64,000 bases of DNA from Beta vulgaris subsp. vulgaris (GCF_026745355.1 NC_079205.1:39901056-39965055), one strand, 5' to 3'; shown: positions 35,801 to 47,672, numbered from the stretch's first letter. The notes: generated from the sequence alone by a model not told the origin. Program-made: numbers and translations.

Positions 35801-37416
35801 TGGTATGGCAAGAATGACAGACTCAGGAGTTTTGTCAACCTTGTTGTTGTGGCAGGCTTCTTTGATCCCTCTAAATCAAAGGATAGAGAAGAAATGGCTG
35901 AAATAAGAAAGATGCACACATTGATGGAAAAGTACAGATTAAAGGGTCAGTTTAGATGGATTGCTGCCCAGACTGACAAATACAGAAATGGGGAGCTGTA
36001 TCGCTGCATTGCTGATACACGAGGTGCTTTTGTGCAACCTGCGCTATACGAAGCATTTGGTCTTACAGTCATTGAAGCAATGAATTGTGGATTACCCACT
36101 TTTGCTACCAATCAAGGTGGACCAGCGGAGATTATTGTTGATGGAGTCTCTGGCTTTCATATCGATCCCCTCAATGGAGATGAATCAAGCAACAAAATTG
36201 CTGACTTCTTCCAGAGGTGCAAAGATGATGATGAACAGTGGAATCTTGTCTCAGCAGCTAGTTTGCAACGAATATATGAATGGTAATAGCAATCCAATAT
36301 AGCTAGATTCTATCTTAATCTAACAGCAATACTGTCAGTAAAGCATATTATGTATTGCTGAATCATCATACTCAACTAGACAGAGTTTTATAGTTTTTTT
36401 TCTTCCTTGTTTTCTTGTGCAGCTACACATGGAAGATCTATGCGAACAAACTGTTGAATATGGGCAGCATGTATTCTTTCTGGAAAATGCTAAACAAAGC
36501 TGAGAAGCAAGCAAAGCAAAGATACGTCAACATGTTCTACAATCTCAAATATAGGAACCTGGTATGTTTCGTTTCTATCAAGATTTGATCATATCAGCTC
36601 ACAAAAAGAAAATATGATTTTTAGAGGCTTATAGCTCTAATATAAACCTGTTGCAGGTCAAAACTGTGCCTATCCCTAGCTTTGAAGTTCCAAAGCCAGT
36701 ACCAAAGACAACAGTAAGACCGCAGCCCCAAAAAAGGCATGCTGTTATTCTCTTTATATTTAGTCTTTTCTTGATGCAAAAAAACTTGGCTATTCCATGA
36801 TGTAATTATCTGATCAACTTACGTAAGATATATCAGCTTTAACGAACAACTATATTTTCTCTGTTTTATTCCTTTTCATCTTAGCTACTAATAAAAGTCT
36901 ACTAGAGCTCTTTCCATATTGGAAACATAAGGACATGAGAACTGGCCAATACTCGAACTGTAAAATTGTGAAGGAAATCGAAAAAGAAATATTAATCTGA
37001 GCCATAATAAGGTAATTAATGCATCATATATGAATCATGCAAAGCAACACAAGTTAACAGGATTCAATGTCCTACTTTTCTCCTATTTTCCATAAATATT
37101 ACCATGATCTAACTCAATCTCTCTTCTCCAGCAACAGGCGTCAGCCAACTCGGATACAGAGGTAAACTGGGACATAGCAGTCAATGACTTTGCAATTATG
37201 TTTCTTGCGTTTCTTTGCTTGACATAATGCAATGAAATTTACTACTTTCAGGTGGTTCGGGGCTTAATTCTACGCGCAAAAAAGTTCGGGATTTCCCCAT
37301 CCAACACAGTGACCTCGAGACTGCTCGTCATTCCTCTCCTCCTCCTTTCATTCTTTTTAATGCGTTGGACCTATTTCTCAACATACCATAGTCAAAAGGC
37401 ATTGACTAGTCAATAA
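32835..37416 (+). CDS. SUS: Sucrose synthase, SUS5/6-type, with C-terminal extension (15 exons, 884 aa)
   Basis: Exons: 32835-33068, 33441-33595, 33693-33885, 33969-34087, 34164-34380, 34467-34562, 34646-34819, 34913-35029, 35110-35276, 35396-35620, 35716-36282, 36423-36561, 36657-36713, 37132-37161, 37252-37416. The joined frame is unbroken. The enzyme interconverts sucrose plus UDP with UDP-glucose plus fructose. Residues 1 to about 270 are the N-terminal regulatory part; GT-B domains follow, with [21 protein letters not shown] in the first and the retaining-GT E-x7-E pair at E678 and E686 (EAFGLTVIE). The canonical core ends near residue 800. The remaining ~80 residues (KPVPKT-rich linker, then hydrophobic [14 protein letters not shown] at about 854-867) are an extension, as in the SUS5/6 clade linked to sieve-plate callose. 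The N-terminal Ser phosphosite motif is not obvious. Intron 7 uses a GC donor (CAG|GCATGT at 34820). Confidence 0.93.
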
Positions 37417-37895
37417 GACAACGACAATGTTCTTGTAAATAATCTGTAAAGCAATTCCAAAAGAGAAATGTCTCTCAACTTTGGGATCAAGCAACATGTT
37501 TTATACTTCAGAAAGTAATTTACTGTACGCATGAGAAGATTATACTTCGACTACTACTTGGAAAATAAGGAAAATCATTTTATCTTCGTATTCTGCCAGC
37601 AGAATCTGTACATCTTTTATTTTCTTCCCATTCTTTTTCTGACCCCCCAGCCCCCCAAACGCCCTGCTTCTACTCATTTTAATAACTTGAATGTATTTCT
37701 CAACTTAGCATGGTCATACTAGAAACGATAAAGGTATCCAAACTTTGGGTCAGCATACATATTTTATACTTCAGAAAGTAAATATACTGTAAGCACCAAA
37801 AGGTACTTCAACCACTGGGAAATAAGGAACACTAATTTATCTTCATAAATCTGCTAGCAGAAATTGTGCACCTTATATTTTCTAACCAGTCTTTT
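37349..37895. repeat. Decayed duplication of the sucrose synthase last exon and 3' region
   Basis: Sequence from inside the last coding exon through the 3' region (about 37349-37620) is repeated in diverged form at about 37672-37895. Shared phrases include ATTTCTCAAC (37373 and 37695), TTATACTTCAGAAAGTAA (37501 and 37764) and TTATCTTC followed by a GCAGAA block. The second copy has a gap of about 59 bp and cannot encode the tail. Confidence 0.7.
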
Positions 37896-38027
37896 TCGGG
37901 CCTTCCTGCCTACTAATGACTGTTATGTCAGAGCCTAAATCCCACAAAAATGGGGTCGGCTGCATGAGTCAAAAATTTATCTCCGGAAGTTGTCGACTTG
38001 GAACCTCTGCCTCCATTATCTTCTATC

Positions 38028-39215
38028 ACGTGCTACATGCTCCTATAAACCTGACTTCATCATATCGTTTATAGCGCTCTCCATCCAAGTCAACATCGGC
38101 CTCCCTTGACCAGTTGTGAAATCCTTTACCCACGCCCAACCCCCCCCCCCCCAACCCCCAAAAAAAAACATTGCAAGATGGGGTTTTTGTAAGGAAGCAA
38201 GGAGCCTAGAGAGGACCAATAAAGAGCTAAAACGAGTGAATCAAAGACGCATAGATAGACACTTGTGGCAGCATGATCCTAATGCCCTTAGGCGGTATAT
38301 ACCTCCCATGACTTGCCTAGACAAAATTGCTTTGTTCAATTCTTAGAGTTAAAAAAGGATCTACTAGGAATGGATGGGGAGCAGCGAAGTAGTATCTCTA
38401 TTCCATATGTGAACTCCTGATCCTTTGGTGTCCACCCTTAATTACCTAAATACCCCCAACTACCAACAAATATTACAAAATCAATTCAAATCTCTATTAT
38501 ATATGTCAACACATGGGGAACACCAAAAAATAAAATATAGAAAAAGAAATAAAAAAAGACGTGCTACATGCTCCTATAAACCTGACTTCATCATATCGTT
38601 TATAGCGCTCTCCATCCAAGTCAACATCGGCCTCCCTCCATTATCTTCTACCACGTACTACATGCTCCTATAAACCTGACTTCATCATATCGTCTATAGC
38701 GCTCTCCATCCAAGTCAACATCGGCCTCCCCTGACCAGTTGTGAAATCCTTTACCCACGCCCCACACCCACCCCCACGCCCCAACCCCCCCCTCCCCCCC
38801 CCCCCCCCCAACCCCCCAAAAAAAAACATTGCAAGATGGGGTTTTTGTAAGGAAGCAAGGAGCCTAGAGAGGACTAATAAAGAGCTAAAACGAGTGAATC
38901 AAAGACGCATAGAAAGACACTTGTGGCAGCATGATCCTAATGCCCTTAGGCGGTATATACCTCCCATGACTTGCCTAGACAAAATTGCTTTGTTCAATTC
39001 TTAGAGTTAAAAAAGGATCTACTAGGAATGGATGGGAGGAGCGAAGTAGTATCTCTATTCCATATGTGAACTCCTGATCCTTTGGTGTCCACCCTTAATT
39101 ACCTAAATACCCCCAACTACCAACAAATATTACAAAATCAATTCAAATCTCTATTATATATGTCAACACATGGGGGACACCAAAAAATAAAATATAGAAA
39201 AAGAAAAAAAAAAAG
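38028..39215. repeat. 625-bp tandem duplication with an internal partial copy
   Basis: The block starting at ACATGCTCCTATAAACCTGA and running through GACCAGTTGTGAAATCC (38108 and 38733), a poly(C) run, and GCTAAAACGAGTGAATCAAA occurs twice, about 98 percent identical by eye. A short partial copy lies between (about 38560-38640). Each full copy has a frame of about 55 codons ending at 38346 or 39004 that keeps the same peptide, which I do not recognise. The array ends about 100 bp before a Helitron 3' end and may be part of that element. Confidence 0.85.
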
Positions 39216-39297
39216 ACTAACTACCTACTTTAATTACAAAAAGTTATGATCAGTGTATCTCTATCTTCGTTACATATGAAGAATTTTATATGTTTTC

Positions 39298-39325
39298 GCA
39301 CGCATCACGTGCATATAAGACTAGT
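39298..39325 (+). mobile_element. Helitron 3' end (plus orientation)
   Basis: Hairpin GCACGCATCACGTGC (39298-39312) followed by ATATAAGA and CTAGT (39321-39325). It matches the end at 16792-16821 almost base for base. The 5' end was not located. Confidence 0.68.
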
Positions 39326-42090
39326 CTTCATCAACTAGAAGGAATATCTACTAGCATCATCTAAAGAATGAACAAGAAAACGCTGATTGTTTGGGTAGCA
39401 ATTCGGATAGACAGATAAGGTCCAATGGCATGGGCCACGGTGTAAGAGACTGACATTGATATGGTAGATTAGGGAAGAAGATTAAGAAACTAAATGGACT
39501 TTGATTGATAAGTTTCTAGAAAAAGCGATAATTACAAGCTTTAGTGAGGCTTCTGCTCTCCCAATCACCAAACTAATCTGCTGTATTTATAGCACCTTTT
39601 CCTCATTAACTCTCTTACTTAATTTCCAAGCTAAATTGTAATTAAATTATAGTGCACTACCCAAATTACCCCTCTACCTAAAGTTAGTTCATCAAACATG
39701 GCTACACTGTAGACTCTGTCCAGCTTCTTGTAGACTGAATTTGAAATGGGTGGTGAGTAGATTTTGGATGACTTCTTGGCAATTAGAAAAAAGAGAAATG
39801 AAGCTCCCCCACTCATTTCATTCAGTGGCAGCTTCAAATTTTGAATCTGAAGGGAGCTGCTAGGTCAAAGGATTAACAAAATTTTGCATCAGTTGTTCTT
39901 GGATCTCATATGTCTTTTACCTTTGTTATCAATTGGATAATTTAATTTAAAATATTCAACTTTCAGACAAACTCGGAAGGTTGTTTTTCAAATAAAGCCT
40001 CAAAAATCTTTCAGGATCCCTTTTCTCATTTTTCTTTTTTAGGCGCAATCTAGTAACTTCTTCTAACAGCCAATTTAAGATTACTAGATAGTGACAATAG
40101 TAATGAATCTGTGTACTTTTACAATGTCTGTGGCAAGTGGCAATGCAAATCCACGTGCAATATGTGTATCTTCAATTTCCAGTAGCACTCTTCAGGTGAT
40201 TGCTGTAACTGAAATCTGGGCATTGGGAATTAAGGGAAGAAAAGATGATTTTTACAACAAACTAGGAATTAGAGTAGTCAGAGATATAGTATCAATTTCT
40301 AGTGGCTTAACGCACTCTCAAAAGTAGAAACTGCAGATAACACTCAGCGATGTTCTTCATGATCCTCTCTCCCTACTCTCCTCTTTCCAAAGGAATATGA
40401 GTCACTCCCCCCCCCCCCAACCTCTATCTTCTTCAATCTACTCCTAACAAACTAATAATGCAATACCTACACTACTCCGCCCATTCGACCATGTTTATTG
40501 CAATTTGCAGTTGTATTGAGTAGTAATGAGTTTTTCTTCAAAAGAACATACCTGGACACTTGTGGGATCATATTGCATTCCCATAAACTTTGGCATAACA
40601 AAACTAAACATAAACTATTTTCTATTATCATCATTTATCGTATCCTACAAAAGGACAACTAAGAGCAGAGATAGTTTATAATTCATTGGGTACTTCTATA
40701 ATCATGATCCTTAACTTTTTAGCATCTATTTTTGCATGTTCTTTTTTCTTGAAAGATATTCTGTTCTGGAATATAAGGTTTTGCACTTTTGTCCATCATA
40801 AAGGTCCAAAAATTCACAATGCTGAATATTTTACTAGTCTACCACGATACATATTTCAATATAAAATAAATTTTCAAGAGTATGTAGGATAGGCTATTTA
40901 GTCATTTGAAGATTGTAAGATGTTATATGCCAGGAAAATATGGTATATAAGCAGCCACAGGCCCACATTGCACTCATTCACCAAACTTATAAGGAAACAG
41001 TACCAAACAACTTGAAATATATAAGCTTCTCCATGTGGAAGTTGAGTTATTAGTTAGCTTACCTAGCGACTACTAGCACAGCTGCTAAAATCTTCAGGGG
41101 TTGTACCAATACAAGAATTTGAAATTCTTCTGTATGAGCCTTTGCATCTTCCTTCCAGCGCTACTAAAAAGAATAAAAGTTAAAATAACGAAAAAAGGTA
41201 AAAAACACAGCAACATTCAGGTCAAGAAAGAATTTGGCATTTAGCAGCCACACATCCATAATTCTTTTTTATTACATACAGATCCAAAATGTTTCTGTGC
41301 TTGCATCAAAAGTTGCCCCATTTAGACCACAGCCTCCCCTATAGCATTTATAGGAACACAAGGGAGCAAGATAAAGTATTCCTTAAACTAAAATATTCAA
41401 AAGTTTTGCCCAAGATGTATATAGAGCCATACTTCCATGAGAAGGACTAGTAATAACATAGTTCATATATCTTTTACGTTGCATAATTTGAGGTAAGGCC
41501 AAATTCAGCTTGACCTCCTGCAATCAGCCCTCGGGAAGTACCAAATTACGTTGATATATTATGTACTAAAAGACAGCAACAAAAGATTTGAAGAGAGTCA
41601 AAGTATTCGGATTTTATTTATCCTTAACTGATAGATTATGTCTGCACAAGATTGGTCATACACTAGCTGATACATTATGGCTTCAGATTCCAAGTCCTAT
41701 TCTAAATGACAAAGAAAACGACGAAAGGATGACCAGCATCCAGAAACAACCAAAAAAAAAAAAATTAACTACCTACCTCGAACTTTCACATGAAGTATTG
41801 AAGTCTATGAAAGTCACCACAATTAACCATGAAACATCAATGGGATCTTTATCTTAAGCAGTAACGCCTCTAGCCTTGATTTCTAGCAGCATTTTACTGA
41901 CACATATGTTAAATCCAACCACAAAGCTATGTTATTTTACATCAACACTGCAGTAGTGCTGCATAAAACGATAGTAGAAAGGTTTTGCTAAGAACCATTG
42001 AATTAATTCTACTCAAATTGAAACTGTAAACAATAGGATGATATGATTGCACTAGATGCACTCAGATTCTCACCAAACTACATAGCAACT
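39326..42090. other. Intergenic DNA between sucrose synthase and PORR genes
   Basis: No gene, RNA or complete mobile element recognised. Open frames at 40091-40327 and 41588-41857 lack domains. The part nearest 42090 should hold the 3' UTR of the PORR gene. Confidence 0.45.
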
Positions 42091-43359
42091 TTAATCGTCC
42101 GATCTCTCCAAAAGTGGAATGACCCAGTCTCCATCTGTTGTACTTTCCAAACTCTTGTCTGTAGCTGCGCTTCTTCTCTCCTCAATGCTCACTTTGTCAA
42201 CCTTCAACTCTTTGGTATTACGCCTACCAAGCAACATGAGGTCCAGCATTTTTCTTCGGACATTATAGAGAGAGTTGGGCTCAATTAAAGCACCTTTGCT
42301 GTATGCCTCTCTAAGAAAAACTGTCTGAGTATCTCCTTTAGTTGAGATATAAAATATCCCAGGATGCTTTAATAACAGTTCACGGAAATTAACCTCAATA
42401 CCGAAATCCTTCCGAAAGTGCACCAATCTTTCAACATTCATCATTTTCTCAATCGTCAAGCTTAGAAACTCATGTAATATTCCGACAACTCGTTTCTCAA
42501 AACGCTCAATCCCAGCTTTGGTACGACTACGCTTAACCTCTCTATCATAAGGCTTCACATAAGACAATCTTTGCCAATTCTTTAGCTTGTCCTTAAATCC
42601 TATCTCTATCTTAAAACCTGTAGGAAAATACATAGGGAAAGCATACTTGGTCTCAAATTCACTATACCATTTCTCTCTGTATTCCTTTTCCCTCCAATGC
42701 TCTACATTCGCAACCGCCAAACAATCATCCCTCTGCACTAAAGCCACTACCTCAAGATCAACCAACTTAAAATCATCACTATACTTTCTTAATATTGACT
42801 CTCTAAAATCAATTGGCAACCCCAACTCTCGCCTCACCAATCGCAGAGCATGTAAATGAAGCATACCCTCTTTTGACATCATCAAAAGCTTCTTAATCCG
42901 TCTAACATTGTCCAATTCACATTCCTTCATCACAACTTTTTCCTCCTCCAACAAAGCCATCATCTTTCTTGTAACACTGCAACAAACATTCTTCCTAACT
43001 GGGTGCGTGAAAACCTCAAAAACATGTGGGTATACTCCAATGTAATCACCCATGCTAACGTTAAGACCAACTAAATTCGTCCAACGAGACATAATTTGCA
43101 CTGAAACATAAGGGCGTCTTCTTTGAGACATTAAGTCGAACAGTTGGAGTGCAATGTTAAGTTTCCTCAATTGGGAAGTGAAGAAGTCAAGTTTCAGGTC
43201 CCGGGTTCGAAACTCTAAACGGGTTTGTGCAGTGTCAGCGGGTTTTTTCCATCTTCTTTGAATGGAGAAATTGAATGGGCCAAATGTGAATGGTGATGTT
43301 GGGGATGTTTGAGAATAAAATGTGTTGTTTGAAAGAATTTTGAACAATGGTGATCTCAT
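42091..43359 (-). CDS. PORR-domain protein (plant organelle RNA recognition), 422 aa
   Basis: One intronless frame runs from ATG at 43359 to TAA at 42091. Residues 1 to about 50 are rich in Ser, Arg and aromatic residues with few acidic ones, as expected of a mitochondrial or plastid transit peptide. From about residue 50 (the TRDLKLDFF stretch) to about 385 is a PORR domain. Its signposts are a RWTNLVGLNVSMGDYIGVYPHVFEVF segment, KLLMMSKEGMLHLHALRLV, the GLPIDFRESILRKYSDDFKLV motif, and near the end HFRKDFGIEVNFRELLLKHPGIFYIS. Family members (WTF1, WTF9, RPD1) bind organelle RNA and assist group II intron splicing; older annotations call them ubiquitin hydrolase-like. Which introns this one serves cannot be said. 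A hAT-type element lies about 220 bp upstream of the start. Confidence 0.92.
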   Translation of the reverse strand: MRSPLFKILSNNTFYSQTSPTSPFTFGPFNFSIQRRWKKPADTAQTRLEFRTRDLKLDFFTSQLRKLNIALQLFDLMSQRRRPYVSVQIMSRWTNLVGLNVSMGDYIGVYPHVFEVFTHPVRKNVCCSVTRKMMALLEEEKVVMKECELDNVRRIKKLLMMSKEGMLHLHALRLVRRELGLPIDFRESILRKYSDDFKLVDLEVVALVQRDDCLAVANVEHWREKEYREKWYSEFETKYAFPMYFPTGFKIEIGFKDKLKNWQRLSYVKPYDREVKRSRTKAGIERFEKRVVGILHEFLSLTIEKMMNVERLVHFRKDFGIEVNFRELLLKHPGIFYISTKGDTQTVFLREAYSKGALIEPNSLYNVRRKMLDLMLLGRRNTKELKVDKVSIEERRSAATDKSLESTTDGDWVIPLLERSDD

Positions 43360-43581
43360 GTCGTAAGAGAGAAAGAGAGAAGTTAGAAGTTACAAGCAAC
43401 GGTTCTCGATGTCAAATTCCCTCCCTTTCCAATTTCCAATTACCAAATTAAACTGATTTCACCTGAACCAAAGTCATCCAAATGAAAAAGTGACCCCGAG
43501 GCCCGAAATAACACACATTCATTGACCTAGATAAAACCCAAAATGAAGCAATACGACTTCACTTGTCAGTTTGGTTGGAAA

Positions 43582-44554
43582 TAGAGCTGTCAATTCAGTT
43601 ACTCGGATCGGGTTCAGGTCGGGTCATTTCAGGTTTCAGGTCATGTTCGGTCAGGTCGTGTCAGGTCATTAAATCAAACAGGTCGGGAACGGTCGTAATT
43701 CGGTCAGGTCTGTCTCGGATAATTTCTTCTTCCGGGTTCGGTCAGGTTCGACGCGGTCAATTTCGGGACAAGTCATCTTTCATGATTATGTGGTGTCGGG
43801 TCGAGTTTATAGCAGGTTTGTAGCAGGTGCTTTCAGGTTCAGATCATGCACGGGTCGGATACTTATCAGGTGAGGACAATAGCGGTTTGGGTCAGGTTCG
43901 AGTCGGGTTCAGTTTGGTAGTTATCGGGTTATACCATACTTGGTTTCAAGTCACTTTCGGGTCGCTTCGAGTACGGAACATGTCATGAATTTTGTGTGGC
44001 GTCGCTTCAAATTTGTATCATTATTTAAGATTTCATTGAAAATCAATGCTTGAATAGTTCATCTAGTTATATGCCTTTTTATAGTAGTGTTAATTTATGA
44101 TTTACGTTACTATGTCGTGAAATCAATGACAAATCGAGTTATCAACAATCAACAAGTCAGGTAAAATCGGGTAAGATGTAGAACCAAGTCAAGTAAAATA
44201 ATGTACCGGGTCACAACAGGTCTAGTAAAATCAGGTAACGGGCCGAACAGGTCGGGCTAATGACAAGTTACGTCGAGTTATAATAAGTTTCAGGTCCTAA
44301 TCGGGTTAGGTGTCGAATCAGGTTCAAATCGTTGTCAGGTCGGGTCATTTCAGTTATCGGTCTTTTTTGGGCGGGTATCGGTTCAGGTCCAGGTCATAAA
44401 GTATCGGGTCAAGAGCAGGTATCAGTTATTATCAGGTCGGGTGCAGGTCAGGTTTCATGTGACCTGTTTTGCCAAAATTTCAGGTGCAAGTCAGTTACAG
44501 GTCATTACAGGTTCAGGTCGGGTTATCAGATCAGGTCATTTTTTGACAGCTCTA
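43582..44554. mobile_element. Non-autonomous hAT-type element with 8-bp TSD
   Basis: Ends TAGAGCTGTCAA (43582) and TTGACAGCTCTA (to 44554) are perfect short TIRs of hAT style. They are flanked by the exact 8-bp direct repeat GTTGGAAA (43574-43581 and 44555-44562). The interior of about 950 bp is almost wholly made of degenerate CGGGTCAGGT-type reiterations with a short AT-rich centre (about 43990-44110). It encodes no transposase. Confidence 0.9.
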
Positions 44555-44562
44555 GTTGGAAA

Positions 44563-45125
44563 GGGTTGGTTGAACTGCAAACATGTTGTCGATTAAGTTG
44601 AACTGAATGGATGTATAACTCAAAAGTGAAATTAAAAAGTCAACCGGAATAAAGTGAATTGTATTTAACGAAACTGAAATTGAATAGAAAATCAGCTGAA
44701 ATGAAATTAATTAAATGAAAAATTGATTTTAACAGACAAAAACAAAGTTGAAACTTACTTGAAATCAACTGAAAATTGTTTGAATCCATTCTAAATTTAA
44801 CAAAATCAAACTGAATCAAATCGTTTCAAAGTATAACAACTAATTATCTAATTTATTTATTTTTCTAAATTACTTATATTTTATTACTAGTTAAATAGAT
44901 ATATAATTATATTCCTAAAACAAGTGTTAAACTTTGAATAGTTAACCATCCATCTAGATAGACATTAAAGCAAATACAACAAAGAAGCGTTAAAATTTTA
45001 TTTTATTTTCGGTATCATCTATATAATCATATAAAACATATTCTCAATATCATCTATATAATTATCTAAAACAAACGGAATCTTATTGATCACATGGCAT
45101 TCAGTTGTCAAAGTTAAGTCCAAGT
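44563..45125. other. AT-rich intergenic DNA between hAT element and chromovirus
   Basis: Contains degenerate AACTGAAATTGAA-type repetition (44590-44830) and no gene. It is the left flank of the chromovirus insertion. Confidence 0.45.
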
Positions 45126-45130
45126 GGTTG

Positions 45131-47655
45131 TGTAACACCCCGATAATTCTCTCTTTCTAGAAAATACTTTATAATATAAAACTTAGAGAATTACCCAGGC
45201 ATTATCGCCCGTGTGAAAACGTTTCGGCTTACTCAGAATTTTGCAGCGGAAAACTTACTAAAACAAAAATCAACTTTATTAAACTTATGAAACCAAATGA
45301 CAATGTCAACTTAAACACACCAACTAAATAAACCTCAAACTTAAGTAAAGATGTTCCTACGAAAACAACTTAAGTAATACTAATGACATAAAAGCCTCTC
45401 CATTCCAGATTCCCCAATGGTATGCATCTTCGAACCTGTAATGTCAATGCTTTATTGACTCTGCTCCCCGAAGGATCACCACAGGATCAATAGGCAAAGC
45501 CATGATCACAAACACAGACAAGCACGTAATCAGCAAAGCTGAGTACTACATATCAGACAAAAATAATCCTAAACATGATACTACACATAAATTCGTAGGG
45601 ATAAATAATGACATAAATAAGTAATACTCTGCAGACGATTTTACTGAACTAAACTTAAATTAGCTTTTTATCACTTTAATGGAATAGTTATTAGACGAGT
45701 TGTCCTGCCAAAAAAAAAATGAAATGGGGGCGCGACTCCGCATTTCAGAGTGACCTGCGATATCGAGGAACCTTTGAATAAAAGGGATGGTGATCAACCC
45801 ATTCCTAGAAAAGCTATGGCACGCTCACCATAACCCCAACCCTTATGTCCAACTCTAGACGTGCACTAGTCTAAAGTCTATAACTTATTCTCGTTTCACT
45901 TTACGTTGCATTCCTTTTAATACTTGTGATGACACCACAACAACCAAATAATCACAATTCATAATCACATAATCATAACAAAATTCCTTTTATCTTTAGA
46001 TTAACAAGTGTTCACAACTTATCAATCAAGACTCCTTTTATTTCTTTTTTATCCTTTGTTGAACCCAGCCAACAGAAATCCGTACCTTTACATAGGTATA
46101 ATCCAAACTTACCAAATAAGATCCACGTTCTTATAAGATAAATAAATAAACTCAAAGAATCCATGATTCCAATTTACTTACATTAATTCACTCACGAATT
46201 AATACCAAACTAAACTTAGTTGCTTGCATCAAACTTCCATACAAACAAGTCATACTTAACATATTCTATTTACATGTAGCACACAGCAATAACATGTAAA
46301 GATTATAGTAAATCATATATATGACAACAAGGTCCTATACATGATACTAATAATTAAAAACATCCCTAAGGCATGTTTCTAACCATTTAGCACGTAGACT
46401 ATGTACGTACCTCGTATAAACGTAACGGTAGGCCACTTTTAAGCACTAAAAGTCCCCTACAGTGAATTCTCCGCCTAAAACAACCAAGAAATCGAGTAAA
46501 TACTTGTACTAAAAAAATACAGCAACTTTAAAACGTCCCAAACCCTTTTAAACTTCTTTAAAAATCGCTTTTATAATTTAAACTCTCATTATTTTTAATC
46601 CCTAGTATAGATAAACTATTCTAGTGATTAAAAACCATTAAAAACCTTAAAATATTAACTTTCTGAATTTCCAGCAACTATAAAATTTTCTAAACCTTCT
46701 GAAAATATTTTAAATGAATATAAAAATCGTATTCCAATCAAAATCATATTCATACTCTAAATATGCGATTTCTAGTGATTTAAAACCCTAAAAATCACAT
46801 CTTTCATGATTAAAACTAAAAATAATAAATCTGAAATTTTTCTTTTATACATATGATCCGAAAAATACATATTTCATAATAAAAATAATAACTCAAATCG
46901 AAATCATGCAAATAAAAAAAAAACAATAAAAATTAGAACTTTAATGGAATCTTAAAGGAGAAGTAAAGAAAACAACCAAAATAAGAGGAGAAGGGGCGCC
47001 GGGCTGGACAGCAGCAAGGCCGGCGGAATCACCTTTTTCGGCTTCAAGAAAGGTTTGTGACGTTTCTTGTTCAACAAGAAACGTTACTTAGCGAAGAAGA
47101 AACGATTTTTGAGAGAAAAATGAAAGTCACGCTCAAGAGGAAGAGGAGAGAGAAAATGTCGAGTGAGAGGAAGCTCAAGATCACGTGCAAGTGAGGAGAG
47201 AGAAAATAAGTGTAGGGCAAAAATTCGGGTTTTAGGATATTTAAATAGGCTAATCCTATTGGGCTTAGGAAAAGAAAGAATTAATAATTAAAACAATAGG
47301 CTAATCCTATTGGGCTTAGGAAAAGGAATTCAATAATTAAAACTTTGATGACTAACAAGATGGGCTTGTTAGGACTTTAGTCATCAAATTATCCTTTCCC
47401 TTTTTATTTCTTTTGGGCTTTCGATTCCATTAAGTTTCTTTTCAAATATACTTTTAATAATTAAACTCTTATTTAAAAACGCTTAATTAAAATATACAAA
47501 CTTTATTAAGCTTAGAAAAATATTTTTAGTTGACTTTTAAAATAGTCAACCCTTTTTAAAAGTCAAATCATTTTCCAAACTCATTTGGATTTAATATAAT
47601 TACATAAATAACTTAATATATTTATGAAAATCCTTTAAAAATGTGGGGGATTACA
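45131..47655 (-). repeat. 3' LTR of the chromovirus (2525 bp)
   Basis: Starts TGTAACACCCCGATAATTC and ends GTGGGGGATTACA on the plus strand. It contains a perfect 25-bp palindrome (47060-47084) and a tandem pair of AATAGGCTAATCCTATTGGG units near 47244-47340. Differences from the other LTR are mostly one- or two-base gaps. Confidence 0.95.
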
Positions 47656-47672
47656 GTCTACCCCCTTAAAAG
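47656..47672 (-). other. Polypurine tract of the chromovirus
   Basis: On the minus strand, CTTTTAAGGGGGTAGAC lies directly before the 3' LTR, the expected place for plus-strand priming. A second similar tract (CTTTAAGGGGGGTA) lies at 47925-47938, just after the pol stop codon. Confidence 0.75.

Noticed and set aside
42091..43359. Ubiquitin C-terminal hydrolase
   Set aside because: Old database labels give this name to PORR proteins; no peptidase catalytic motif is visible, and the PORR pattern explains the sequence.
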